Assembly: GCA_050252075.1 (NCBI GenBank)
Contig: JBFWLP010000088.1
Span: 1-13,866 of the forward strand
Length of the DNA stretch: 13,866 bases
Reading direction: 5' to 3'
Source: JAAYGT01 sp050252075
Lineage (GTDB): Bacteria; Pseudomonadota; Gammaproteobacteria; Burkholderiales; Burkholderiaceae_B
A model generated the notes under the pieces. The model was given only the letters and a program-made list of their open reading frames with translations. It had not been told where the DNA came from and did no database searches. Position 1 is the first letter of the stretch, and every line of letters begins with the position of its first letter. The position numbers were made by a program, and so were the translations under genes. This document shows, one piece after another, positions 1-6,772 of this stretch.

Positions 1-2
1 TC

Positions 3-536
3 AATTTCCTGGTGGTTTTCTCGTTTCCGGTGCTGGTGTCGTGGATCGGTCTGGGCGGTGTGTTCGGCATTTACGCCCTGGTCTGCGTGGCCGGCCTGGT
101 GTTTACCTGGGCCCGAGTGCCTGAAACCAGCGGCGTGTCGCTGGAAGCCATCGAACGCCACTTGCGGTCCGGCTTGCCCTTCCAGCAGCTGGGCGCCGCG
201 TCGTCCGGCACTGTTACGGCCACCGACGCCCCGGACATCACCCGGGAACAGGCTACACGCCTGATGGCCTCGGTGATTCGCCTTGGACCGTACGCCGCCG
301 AACTCCTGCCGCTCACACCCGACATCGGCCGCATCGCCCACGGGAACCATCAAATTCGCACCGCCCTGCGTCTTGTGGCTCAACGCGCGGGTGCGGGGCA
401 AGAAGACCTTGTTCGCCGTGAACATCTGGCGACCGAAAAGACCACGTTAGTGGCATTTATCGAACATATTCGATTTGCCTCACCCCGCTTCCTGGAATCG
501 GTAGGTGAATGGCCCCCGGGAGGATCTCGTGGATAA
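3..536 (+). CDS. MFS sugar porter, 3' part only, with a long soluble C-terminal tail
   Basis: The 5' end lies outside the window; 177 codons are visible in frame from base 3. The first ~57 residues are the end of a major facilitator sugar porter: a hydrophobic last helix (about residues 10-36) followed by the family's signature VPETSGVSLEAIERHL at the inner membrane face. This family imports sugars, polyols or related acids, usually with H+; the substrate cannot be told from this fragment. Sugar porters normally end soon after the PETKG-type motif, but here about 120 further residues follow. They contain no membrane segment, look partly helical, and I do not recognise them as a domain. The stop codon overlaps the start of the GMC oxidoreductase by 8 bases, so the two are probably one operon. 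Family call is firm; the role of the tail is unknown. Confidence 0.85.
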   Translation, partial: NFLVVFSFPVLVSWIGLGGVFGIYALVCVAGLVFTWARVPETSGVSLEAIERHLRSGLPFQQLGAASSGTVTATDAPDITREQATRLMASVIRLGPYAAELLPLTPDIGRIAHGNHQIRTALRLVAQRAGAGQEDLVRREHLATEKTTLVAFIEHIRFASPRFLESVGEWPPGGSRG

Positions 537-2166
537 CGCGTTTGATTGTGATGTCTGTATTATAGGTACCGGTGCCGGCGGCGGAATACTGGCCTACGAA
601 CTGGCCAAGGCCGGCGTGAATGTGGTCTCGCTGGAACAAGGCCCGCAACTGGCCGACGACCATTTCACCCGCGAGATGCCGCCCGGGGTCAGCCGTGACT
701 TTGGCATTGGCCCCGATACCGTATGGCCCAGCGACCCGCACGACAGCCTGTTTGTTCATCCTTTGTTTGCCGACGGCCGCACCGGCTCCACCGAGCGTCC
801 CGAGGGCGGGTTTCGCCACTTTCAGGTACTGGCCGTCAATGGCCTGCAGAATTTATGGAATGGCGTGAGCGTGCGGTTTTCACCGGCCGACATGCGTTCC
901 TGGCCGGTCAGCTACGATCAGCTGGCTAACCATTACAGCGCGGTGGAAAAACGCATTACGGTTTGCGGTACCCGTGAAAACCTGCCCGACCTGCCCGACG
1001 GCGAGTTCGTACCCCCCAAACCCTTGCGGCCGGCCGATCGCATTATTGTGGATGCCGTCAGGCAATTGGGGGATCCTCACGCGCAAGCCATTCCCAACCG
1101 CAAGGCGATCAATACTGTCAGCGGCACGCCTCATGCCTGCGTTTCTACCGGCGTGTGCACATCGGGATGCCCGGTAGGCGCCGTGTACAAGTTCTCGGTG
1201 CGGCTGTTGCCGGAAATCGCATCATTACCGAACTACCGGCTGATCACCCAGGCCAAGGTCAGCCGCCTGTTGCGCCATGACAAACAGTCCGGCCACATTG
1301 ACCGGATCGAGTACATCGACACCGGCACCGGTGAAACCCGAACGCTGCGGGCACGCGTTGTGGTGCTGGCCGCCGGCGCCATTGAATCGCCGCGCATTCT
1401 GTTCAATTCGGCCGACACGCTCAGCCCGAACGGCATGGGCAACCACAATGACCAATTAGGCAGACGCCTGCAAGACAACCCGAAGGTCGTGCTGTCAACC
1501 TCGCTACGCTGGCTTTGGGGAAAAAAGCGCGACTATGACATTGGCTACGGCGATCTGCTCATTCTGATGTCGCGTGGCAAATTACCCGACGGCAGCGACT
1601 TCCCTTTCATTGGTCACGCCATTCACGGCATTCCCGACTACCCGCATTACCTGCACGCGATGCGCTCGTTTCCGGCCGCACTGAAAGACAAGCTGGCACG
1701 CACCCTGTTTCACAGTTATGTCACCCTGGGCCTGTTCTGTGCCGGCGACCCGGTTGCCCATAACCGCGTGCGCCCGCATACCGGCACTGACCGCTATGGC
1801 ATTGCACAAGTGCAGATCGACTTCACCATTCCCGACAGCGCCAACGCCATGATGGATGCCATGATGCAATGGGGGCGACGCGTACTGCGCAAAGCCTCGG
1901 CCACCCGCCTGTATGCCACTCGCGATAACAACGGTACCGGCATTCATTACGCGGGCACCACCCCCATGACCGACGACCCGCAGGCCGGAACGGTCGACCG
2001 TGACTTGAAGGTGCACGGTATGCACAACCTGTATGTGTGCGACGGCGGGGTCATTCCCACTCTGCCCGACAAGCATCTGACACTGACGATCATGGCGCTG
2101 GCCCACCGGCTGGGTGAGCATCTGGCCCGGCCCGAGGTGTTGCAGGGCAGCACCCGCCGCCCTTAA
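529..2166 (+). CDS. GMC family FAD-dependent oxidoreductase (sugar/polyol dehydrogenase-like)
   Basis: Encodes a 545-residue flavoprotein. The N-terminal dinucleotide fold has the FAD loop IIGTGAGGG (residues 11-19) and the ribose-binding Glu36. The C-terminal GMC domain has HYAGTTPM with likely active-site His473, and PDKHLTLTIMALA with His516 as the second catalytic residue. A cysteine cluster C204-x5-C210-x3-C214-P resembles that of gluconate 2-dehydrogenase and FAD-glucose dehydrogenase flavosubunits, where such cysteines can hold an Fe-S cluster; whether this protein binds one is unknown. No signal peptide or Tat motif is seen, so it is probably cytoplasmic. GTG at 529 is preferred over the in-frame GTG at 505 because GGGAGGA (518-524) sits just before it. 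The 8-base overlap with the upstream sugar porter suggests that the porter's substrate is oxidised here. Related proteins oxidise alcohol groups of sugars, polyols or sterols; the substrate is not predictable. Confidence 0.9.
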   Translation: MDNAFDCDVCIIGTGAGGGILAYELAKAGVNVVSLEQGPQLADDHFTREMPPGVSRDFGIGPDTVWPSDPHDSLFVHPLFADGRTGSTERPEGGFRHFQVLAVNGLQNLWNGVSVRFSPADMRSWPVSYDQLANHYSAVEKRITVCGTRENLPDLPDGEFVPPKPLRPADRIIVDAVRQLGDPHAQAIPNRKAINTVSGTPHACVSTGVCTSGCPVGAVYKFSVRLLPEIASLPNYRLITQAKVSRLLRHDKQSGHIDRIEYIDTGTGETRTLRARVVVLAAGAIESPRILFNSADTLSPNGMGNHNDQLGRRLQDNPKVVLSTSLRWLWGKKRDYDIGYGDLLILMSRGKLPDGSDFPFIGHAIHGIPDYPHYLHAMRSFPAALKDKLARTLFHSYVTLGLFCAGDPVAHNRVRPHTGTDRYGIAQVQIDFTIPDSANAMMDAMMQWGRRVLRKASATRLYATRDNNGTGIHYAGTTPMTDDPQAGTVDRDLKVHGMHNLYVCDGGVIPTLPDKHLTLTIMALAHRLGEHLARPEVLQGSTRRP

Positions 2167-2864
2167 CGAGGCAGAAAATCGAAATACGTTTCGGGATAGG
2201 GTTCAGCCGCCAAGGTGAAATGCCACCACTCTTTGGGGTAGGGTTTAAAGCCATGCCCCAGCATCAGCGTGCGCAGCAACAGCCGGTTGGCCCGCTGCTG
2301 AACCGCCAACCGGGGATAATCCGGCCACGATTGCACGCCAAAAAAATCGAATTCCGACCCCATATCCAGCGCACTGCCATCGAGCGTTTCCAGCGTGAGG
2401 TCGACCGTGCTCCCCCGGCTGTGCCCCGAGCGTCGTGCAATGTAGTCTTCGTCGAACAGACGGCTCTTTTCAACGTCGGGATAAAACCGGGCTTTGGTGC
2501 GCACATCGCCGGTGTCTTGTGCCCAGCGTACGAAATCGTCTACGGCGCGCTGTGGACGGTAAGCGTCATAAATGCGGATCCGCAAGCCAAAGGGCAGCAA
2601 ATCGGCCTGTACCCTGGCCAGTGCCTGAGCCGCCGGCCGGCTTAACACCGCACGGGCATTTTCGTAGCCCTGCACCGGGCGGCCCAGAAAATTGTCGCTG
2701 CCGCGATAGCGAAGATCTTCGTGAACGTTGGGAATGACATCGCTCACGTAAACAAACCCGTCGGGCAACTGCGCCCGCGCCACGTTGCACAGCATGACCA
2801 CCACTACCCCGAAAAGCCAGAACCCGCTCGAGCAGCGGGATTTCATTGTTGAAGAACGACGCAT
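2163..2864 (-). CDS. Exported D-Ala-D-Ala dipeptidase, VanX/DdpX type (peptidase M15D)
   Basis: A 233-residue zinc dipeptidase predicted to cleave D-Ala-D-Ala, as VanX and E. coli DdpX do. The zinc and catalytic residues are visible: SGHSRGSTVD gives His148 and Asp155, KEWWHF gives Glu212 (base) and His215, and YRP gives Arg103, the equivalent of the transition-state Arg of VanX. Residues 1-31 form a signal peptide (basic start, hydrophobic 14-26, ARA|Q cleavage), so the enzyme should act in the periplasm, in peptidoglycan turnover rather than vancomycin resistance; no vanH or vanA partner is nearby. The ATG at 2864 is chosen over an upstream in-frame start because AAGGGG lies just before it and the signal peptide then starts correctly. 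It begins 23 bases after the PhzF-like stop, so the two are likely co-transcribed. Its stop shares TTAA with the convergent GMC gene. Confidence 0.88.
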   Translation of the reverse strand: MRRSSTMKSRCSSGFWLFGVVVVMLCNVARAQLPDGFVYVSDVIPNVHEDLRYRGSDNFLGRPVQGYENARAVLSRPAAQALARVQADLLPFGLRIRIYDAYRPQRAVDDFVRWAQDTGDVRTKARFYPDVEKSRLFDEDYIARRSGHSRGSTVDLTLETLDGSALDMGSEFDFFGVQSWPDYPRLAVQQRANRLLLRTLMLGHGFKPYPKEWWHFTLAAEPYPETYFDFLPR

Positions 2865-2887
2865 ATTTTCCCCTTGCCGGTCCCTGC

Positions 2888-3727
2888 CTACAAGCTCACG
2901 GTACCCTGGATGCACGTAACGACCTGCCCGCCCACCCAGACAGTGTCGCCATCGGACTGAATGTGAACCCGCCCCTGCCGGCCCAGCGCGGTGCCTTGCG
3001 ACGCCACATAGGCGGCCGGGGCCAGCCCGGCAGGAATGAGCCAGCTTGCCAGCCCGGCATTCAGGCTGCCCGTTACCGGGTCTTCGGCAATACCCAGCGG
3101 CCCGACAAAAGCACGCACTTCAAACCGGGTATCGCTGCCTTCGGCGCACGGCCCGAACACCCCCAGCTTTATATCCTTCAGAACGTTCATATCGGGGCGA
3201 ATCGCCAGCACCTGCGCTGCCGATGCCAGCATCACCGCCATCCATCCGGGGCCATTGTCCACCCATTGATGCGCCAGAATGGCGTCGCGCGGAATACCCA
3301 GCCCCCTGGCCGCCTGCAACAACAGGGCTTCTTCGACCGGCCCCGTGCGCAAGAGCGGCGGCGCCGCGAACGCCAGCGTGTCGGCATTTCGGCGGATACG
3401 CACCAGGCCCACCTGACACTCCTGCACAATGTGCTGCACCTGCCGAGGCCGGTTGCCGGCACTCAGCCAGGCATGGCAACTTCCCAGGGTGGGGTGCCCG
3501 GCAAAAGGCAGTTCACCACCCGGTGTAAAAATACGCACCCGGTAATCGGCCTGAGGCGACTGGGGCTTCAGCAGGAAAGTGGTTTCCGACAGATTTGTCC
3601 ACTTCGCAAATGCCGCCATAGTGGCGTCGCTGAGTGTATCGGCGTCATGCACGACCGCCAGCGGATTACCCAGCAACGGCGTGACGGTAAAAACATCTAC
3701 CTGATGGAACGGAAATGCAACCGTCAT
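2888..3727 (-). CDS. PhzF-family isomerase/epimerase-like protein
   Basis: A 279-residue protein of the PhzF (phenazine biosynthesis-like, diaminopimelate epimerase fold) family. Signature segments are the start AFPFHQVDVFTVTPLLGNP, LSETTF with the probable catalytic Glu48, FTPGGELPFAGHPTLG (68-82), and near the C-terminus EDPVTGSLNAGL, which closes the second lobe. PhzF itself isomerises DHHA in phenazine synthesis, but no other phz gene is present and most family members are uncharacterised, so a phenazine role should not be assumed. The ATG at 3727 is supported by AAGGAG six bases upstream; a longer frame from a TTG runs through that Shine-Dalgarno and is rejected. A GC-rich stem-loop lies just upstream, and the D-Ala-D-Ala dipeptidase follows 23 bases downstream, which hints at work on amino-acid-like compounds (inference). 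Confidence 0.9.
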   Translation of the reverse strand: MTVAFPFHQVDVFTVTPLLGNPLAVVHDADTLSDATMAAFAKWTNLSETTFLLKPQSPQADYRVRIFTPGGELPFAGHPTLGSCHAWLSAGNRPRQVQHIVQECQVGLVRIRRNADTLAFAAPPLLRTGPVEEALLLQAARGLGIPRDAILAHQWVDNGPGWMAVMLASAAQVLAIRPDMNVLKDIKLGVFGPCAEGSDTRFEVRAFVGPLGIAEDPVTGSLNAGLASWLIPAGLAPAAYVASQGTALGRQGRVHIQSDGDTVWVGGQVVTCIQGTVSL

Positions 3728-3744
3728 GGGCAGCTCCTTAAAGC

Positions 3745-3782
3745 ACAACCCCCCGACAGGGCTGACCGTGCAGGGGGGTTGT
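3745..3782. terminator. GC-rich stem-loop between ctaE and the phzF-like gene (possible weak terminator or attenuator)
   Basis: A perfect 10-base inverted repeat, ACAACCCCCC at 3745-3754 and GGGGGGTTGT at 3773-3782, encloses an 18-base loop. It lies 36 bases past the ctaE stop and only a few bases before the Shine-Dalgarno of the phzF-like gene. On the minus strand it is followed only by GCTTTAA, not a real U-tract, so it is at best a leaky rho-independent terminator of the cox operon. It may instead act as a 3'-end stabiliser or modulate translation of the next gene. Confidence 0.45.
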
Positions 3783-3818
3783 AAGGACGTCGGCAGAACC
3801 GGCTAGCGAAATACTTGG

Positions 3819-4694
3819 CTAGAACCAGTAAACAAACAGGTACAGACCCAGCCAGACCACGTCGACGAAGTGCCAGTACCAGGCAGCCCCTTCGAAACCA
3901 AAGTGATGCTCGGGCGTGAAATGGCCTTTGATCAGGCGGAACATGATCACGGTAAGGAAGGTGGCCCCCAGAATCACGTGAAAGCCGTGGAAGCCGGTAA
4001 GCATGTAGAACAGCGAGCCATACGCACCGGAATCGAAACGCAGGTTCAGGTCGTTGTAGGCATGAATGTATTCATACGCCTGGCACGCCACGAAGAGAAA
4101 ACCCAGAGCGACGGTCGCAAACAGCCAGAAGATGGCTTTGCCGCGATGATTCTCACGCAGCGCGTGGTGGGAAATGGTGAGTGTCAGGCCCGATGTGAGC
4201 AGCAACGCCGTGTTGATCGTGGGCAACCAGAACGGGCCTACCGTTCTGAATTCGGGCACGATGCCGGCCGGACCGAAGTTGGGCCAGGTACCCGTAAAGT
4301 TGGGCCACAACAAGGTTTGGTGGTCAAGGTTGCTGAGCCAAGGCGTTGTCACTTCGCGGGCATACCACAGCGACCCGAAGAACGCGGCGAAGAACATGAC
4401 TTCCGAGAAGATGAACCAAGCCATGCTCCAGCGGTACGAAATATCGACGCGCTGGCTGTTCATTCCGGTTTCGGATTCGCGAATTGCGTCGCCGAACCAG
4501 CCAAACAACACAACGAACAAACAGAGCAGACCGATCAGGAACATCCAGAAGCCGGCGCTGTAGCTGTTGATCCAAAGGGCGATACCCAGAAGCGCAACAA
4601 GCAACGACGCGCTGGCCCGGACGGGATGCGGTGAATCGGCTGGCACGTAGTAGTAGGGTGCCTCTTTGCCCTGAGCCATGTGACCTGCACTCAT
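3819..4694 (-). CDS. ctaE: Cytochrome c oxidase subunit III
   Basis: A 291-residue membrane protein with about seven helices, the normal size and topology for bacterial subunit III. Family marks include FIFSEVMFFAAFF with the conserved Glu98, the LTSGLTLTISHHAL helix with its paired histidines, TGFHGFHVILG (233-243), and a C-terminal WYWHFVDVVWLGLYLFVYW. Subunit III sits against subunit I, stabilises proton uptake through the D-channel and prevents turnover inactivation. The ATG at 4694 is preceded by AGGAG at a six-base spacing. It is the last gene of the cox operon, 33 bases after the DUF2970 gene. In many Burkholderiales SURF1 and heme A genes follow ctaE; here a PhzF-like gene follows instead. 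Confidence 0.96.
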   Translation of the reverse strand: MSAGHMAQGKEAPYYYVPADSPHPVRASASLLVALLGIALWINSYSAGFWMFLIGLLCLFVVLFGWFGDAIRESETGMNSQRVDISYRWSMAWFIFSEVMFFAAFFGSLWYAREVTTPWLSNLDHQTLLWPNFTGTWPNFGPAGIVPEFRTVGPFWLPTINTALLLTSGLTLTISHHALRENHRGKAIFWLFATVALGFLFVACQAYEYIHAYNDLNLRFDSGAYGSLFYMLTGFHGFHVILGATFLTVIMFRLIKGHFTPEHHFGFEGAAWYWHFVDVVWLGLYLFVYWF

Positions 4695-4727
4695 GGAGTT
4701 CTCCTGCGAATTATTGAATTAAAACTG

Positions 4728-4952
4728 TTAGGTAAGGTTATTGGCAAACCAACTGGCCACAAACACAAGCCCCACAACGAAGATGACCCCGCCCAGCAAC
4801 CCCGCGATAATCAGATGCACAGGATTCAGATGCTGGATATCGTCGTTGTATCCCTTATTCTTGCGTACCCCAAAGAACCCCCACAACACCGCCTTCAGTG
4901 TCTGGAAGAAATTCAGCTTGCGCTGTGCGAGCTCTTTGATATCTTTGGCCAT
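4728..4952 (-). CDS. DUF2970 small membrane protein of the cox operon
   Basis: A 74-residue protein with a soluble N-terminal half and one hydrophobic segment (about residues 45-70). The motif FFQTLKAVLWGFFGVRK, followed by HLNPVH, matches the DUF2970 family, which in Burkholderiales lies between the copper chaperone gene ctaG and ctaE. Function is unknown; the constant location suggests a role in oxidase assembly or stability (inference). The ATG at 4952 is only one base beyond the stop of the preceding 39-residue gene, so translation is probably coupled. A longer in-frame start at 5021 would overlap that gene in another frame and lacks family similarity, so it is rejected. Confidence 0.87.
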   Translation of the reverse strand: MAKDIKELAQRKLNFFQTLKAVLWGFFGVRKNKGYNDDIQHLNPVHLIIAGLLGGVIFVVGLVFVASWFANNLT

Positions 4953-4953
4953 G

Positions 4954-5073
4954 TCAGTTGCCACCCAGGCCACCGTTGCCGGCCCGCCAGAATGCCCACG
5001 CCATGATCCCGATGACGACAATCACCAGGCCGATAGCAGTGTACAGGTTCTTGCGACGCTGTTCCGGTGTCAT
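4954..5073 (-). CDS. Cytochrome oxidase small assembly protein (39 aa, single membrane helix)
   Basis: A very short gene inside the cox operon: MTPEQRRKNL, one hydrophobic helix (about residues 11-29), then a short Gly-rich end. A basic MTPEQ-(R/K)RKN start plus one helix is the pattern of the 'cytochrome oxidase small assembly protein' usually encoded directly after ctaD in Burkholderiales. It starts 16 bases after the ctaD stop, with a modest AAGGG upstream, and ends one base before the DUF2970 start. Its exact role is not established. In related genomes ctaG comes next; here it does not. A longer in-frame extension upstream to 5277 lies antiparallel-free but within ctaD coding sequence and gives low-complexity Arg/Ser-rich sequence, so it is rejected. 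Confidence 0.78.
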   Translation of the reverse strand: MTPEQRRKNLYTAIGLVIVVIGIMAWAFWRAGNGGLGGN

Positions 5074-5089
5074 TGGATAGCCCTTCGAA

Positions 5090-6688
5090 TTACTTGACAA
5101 TGGGGGGTTCAACAAAGGTGTGGAACGGCGCCGGCGACGGCACTGTCCACTCCAGACCTTCGGCACCTTCCCACGGCTTGGCCGGAGCAGGCTCACCGTG
5201 ACCACGCCATGCCTTGAGCGCAACGTACAGGAAGATGAGCTGCGAAAGGCCGAACCAGAACGCCCCGATGGAAGCAATGACGTTGAAATCGGTAAACTGA
5301 GCGGCGTAATCGGCGTAACGACGCGGCATACCGGCCAGCCCCAGGAAGTGCATGGGGAAGAAGGTGATGTTGAAGGAGATCATGCTGGACCAGAAGTGCA
5401 GCTTGCCCAGTTTTTCGTCGTACATGCGGCCTGTCCATTTGGGCAACCAGTAGTAGGCACCGGTGTACAAGCCAAACAAAGAGCCCGCCACCAGCACGTA
5501 GTGGAAGTGCGCAATGACGTAGTACGTGTCGTGCACGGCAATATCGATGGGGGCGACCGCCAGGATCAGGCCCGTGAACCCGCCAATGGTGAACACGAAG
5601 ATGAAGCCGATCGCAAACAGCATGGGCGTTTCGAAGGTCATGGAGCCGCGCCACATGGTGGCGATCCAGTTGAACACTTTCACACCCGTGGGAATGGAGA
5701 TCAGCATGGTGGCGTACATGAAGTACAGCTGGCCTGTCACGGGCATGCCTGTTGTAAACATGTGGTGCGCCCACACAATGAACGACAGGATGGCAATGGC
5801 GGCCGTGGCATACACCATGGACGCATAGCCGAACAGCTGCTTGCGGGCAAACGCAGGAATGACCGCCGACACAATGCCGAAGGCGGGCAGAATCATGATG
5901 TAGACCTCGGGGTGGCCGAAGAACCAGAACACGTGCTGGTACAGAACCGGGTCACCGCCGCCGGCGGCGTTGAAGAAGGCCGTGCCGAAATGGCGGTCGG
6001 TCAGCAGCATGGTAACGGCAGCCGCCAGCACCGGCATGACCGCAATGAGCAGGTACGCCGTGATGAGCCAGGTCCAGCAGAACAGCGGCATTTTCATGAG
6101 AGTCATGCCCGGGGCGCGCATGTTCAGAATGGTGACGATAATGTTGATCGCCCCCATGATGGACGACGCACCCAGAATATGGACGGCGAAAATGGTGAAG
6201 TCCATGCCGGGGCCCATTTGCAGCGACAGCGGCGCGTACATGGTCCAGCCGGCGGCCGTTGCGCCACCCGGCACAAAGAAGGACACCGTCATGAGGATGC
6301 CGCCGATGGGCAACAACCAGAAGCTGAAGTTGTTCATGCGGGCAAAGGCCATGTCAGAGGCCCCGATCTGCAGCGGAATCATCCAGTTGGCAAAGCCCAC
6401 AAACGCCGGCATGATCGCGCCGAACACCATGATCAGGCCGTGCATGGTGGTGAACTGGTTGAACAGTTCCGGCTGGAAGAACTGCAACCCCGGCGAGAAC
6501 AATTCCGTACGGATCATCAGTGCCAGAAAACCACCTTCCAGCAGCATGATGAACGAGAAGATAAGGTACATGGTACCGATATCTTTGTGGTTGGTGGCAA
6601 ACAGCCAGCGACGCCAGCCGTGCGGCTTGTGGTCGTGGTCGTCGTGACCATGACTGGCTGGGATGTGATCGGCAGTAACACTGCTCAT
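5090..6688 (-). CDS. ctaD: Cytochrome c oxidase subunit I (A1-type heme-copper oxidase)
   Basis: The 532-residue catalytic subunit, with 12 helices, that reduces O2 to water and pumps protons. All metal ligands are visible: His83 (MHGLIMVF) and His396 for the low-spin heme, His259, His308 and His309 for CuB, Tyr263 in GHPEVY (the His-Tyr cross-link), and His394 for the high-spin heme. Glu261 in GHPEV and Asp112 in SDMAFARMNN mark the D-channel of A1-type enzymes. The N-terminus is His/Asp-rich (residues 8-23). The start is set at the ATG at 6688, preceded by AAGGAG six bases away; the longer frame from GTG 6709 would read through that Shine-Dalgarno. It lies second in the operon, 84 bases after coxB, behind a hairpin. 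Downstream are two small membrane protein genes and ctaE. Confidence 0.97.
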   Translation of the reverse strand: MSSVTADHIPASHGHDDHDHKPHGWRRWLFATNHKDIGTMYLIFSFIMLLEGGFLALMIRTELFSPGLQFFQPELFNQFTTMHGLIMVFGAIMPAFVGFANWMIPLQIGASDMAFARMNNFSFWLLPIGGILMTVSFFVPGGATAAGWTMYAPLSLQMGPGMDFTIFAVHILGASSIMGAINIIVTILNMRAPGMTLMKMPLFCWTWLITAYLLIAVMPVLAAAVTMLLTDRHFGTAFFNAAGGGDPVLYQHVFWFFGHPEVYIMILPAFGIVSAVIPAFARKQLFGYASMVYATAAIAILSFIVWAHHMFTTGMPVTGQLYFMYATMLISIPTGVKVFNWIATMWRGSMTFETPMLFAIGFIFVFTIGGFTGLILAVAPIDIAVHDTYYVIAHFHYVLVAGSLFGLYTGAYYWLPKWTGRMYDEKLGKLHFWSSMISFNITFFPMHFLGLAGMPRRYADYAAQFTDFNVIASIGAFWFGLSQLIFLYVALKAWRGHGEPAPAKPWEGAEGLEWTVPSPAPFHTFVEPPIVK

Positions 6689-6709
6689 GGTGGACTCCTT
6701 CCTACTCAC

Positions 6710-6734
6710 CCGGATTGCCCTGTGGGCAACCCGG
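6710..6734 (-). promoter_or_regulatory. Hairpin in the coxB-ctaD intergenic region
   Basis: CCGGATTGCCC (6710-6720) and GGGCAACCCGG (6724-6734) pair over 11 positions with a single G-U or A-C position and a 3-base loop. In the cox mRNA it lies between the coxB stop and the ctaD Shine-Dalgarno. The T-run is upstream of the stem on the minus strand, so it is not an intrinsic terminator for this transcript. An mRNA processing or stability element that sets coxB to ctaD stoichiometry is plausible but unproven. Confidence 0.5.
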
Positions 6735-6772
6735 CAAAAAACATTGGAATTTCTTTAACACGCGGCAACTGA

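Noticed and set aside
2766..2864. Lipoprotein signal for the D-Ala-D-Ala dipeptidase, because Cys26 lies in the hydrophobic stretch
   Set aside because: The residue before the Cys is Leu, not Gly, Ala or Ser, so there is no lipobox; ARA|Q fits ordinary signal peptidase cleavage.
2163..2864. Vancomycin resistance cluster
   Set aside because: No vanH, vanA/B or vanR/S is seen, and the host looks Gram-negative; a peptidoglycan turnover role is more likely.
2888..3727. Phenazine biosynthesis locus
   Set aside because: Only the PhzF-like gene is present; no phzA, B, D, E or G homologue is nearby, and most PhzF-family proteins are unrelated to phenazines.
2846..3784. 312-codon open frame on the plus strand opposite the PhzF-like gene
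   Set aside because: Low-complexity Arg/Gln/His-rich sequence; the minus-strand protein has all the family motifs.
5120..6772. 550-codon open frame on the plus strand opposite ctaD
   Set aside because: Its protein is His/Gly/Arg/Glu-rich with no family resemblance, and it lies exactly antisense to a fully conserved oxidase gene; codon bias in GC-rich DNA creates such frames.
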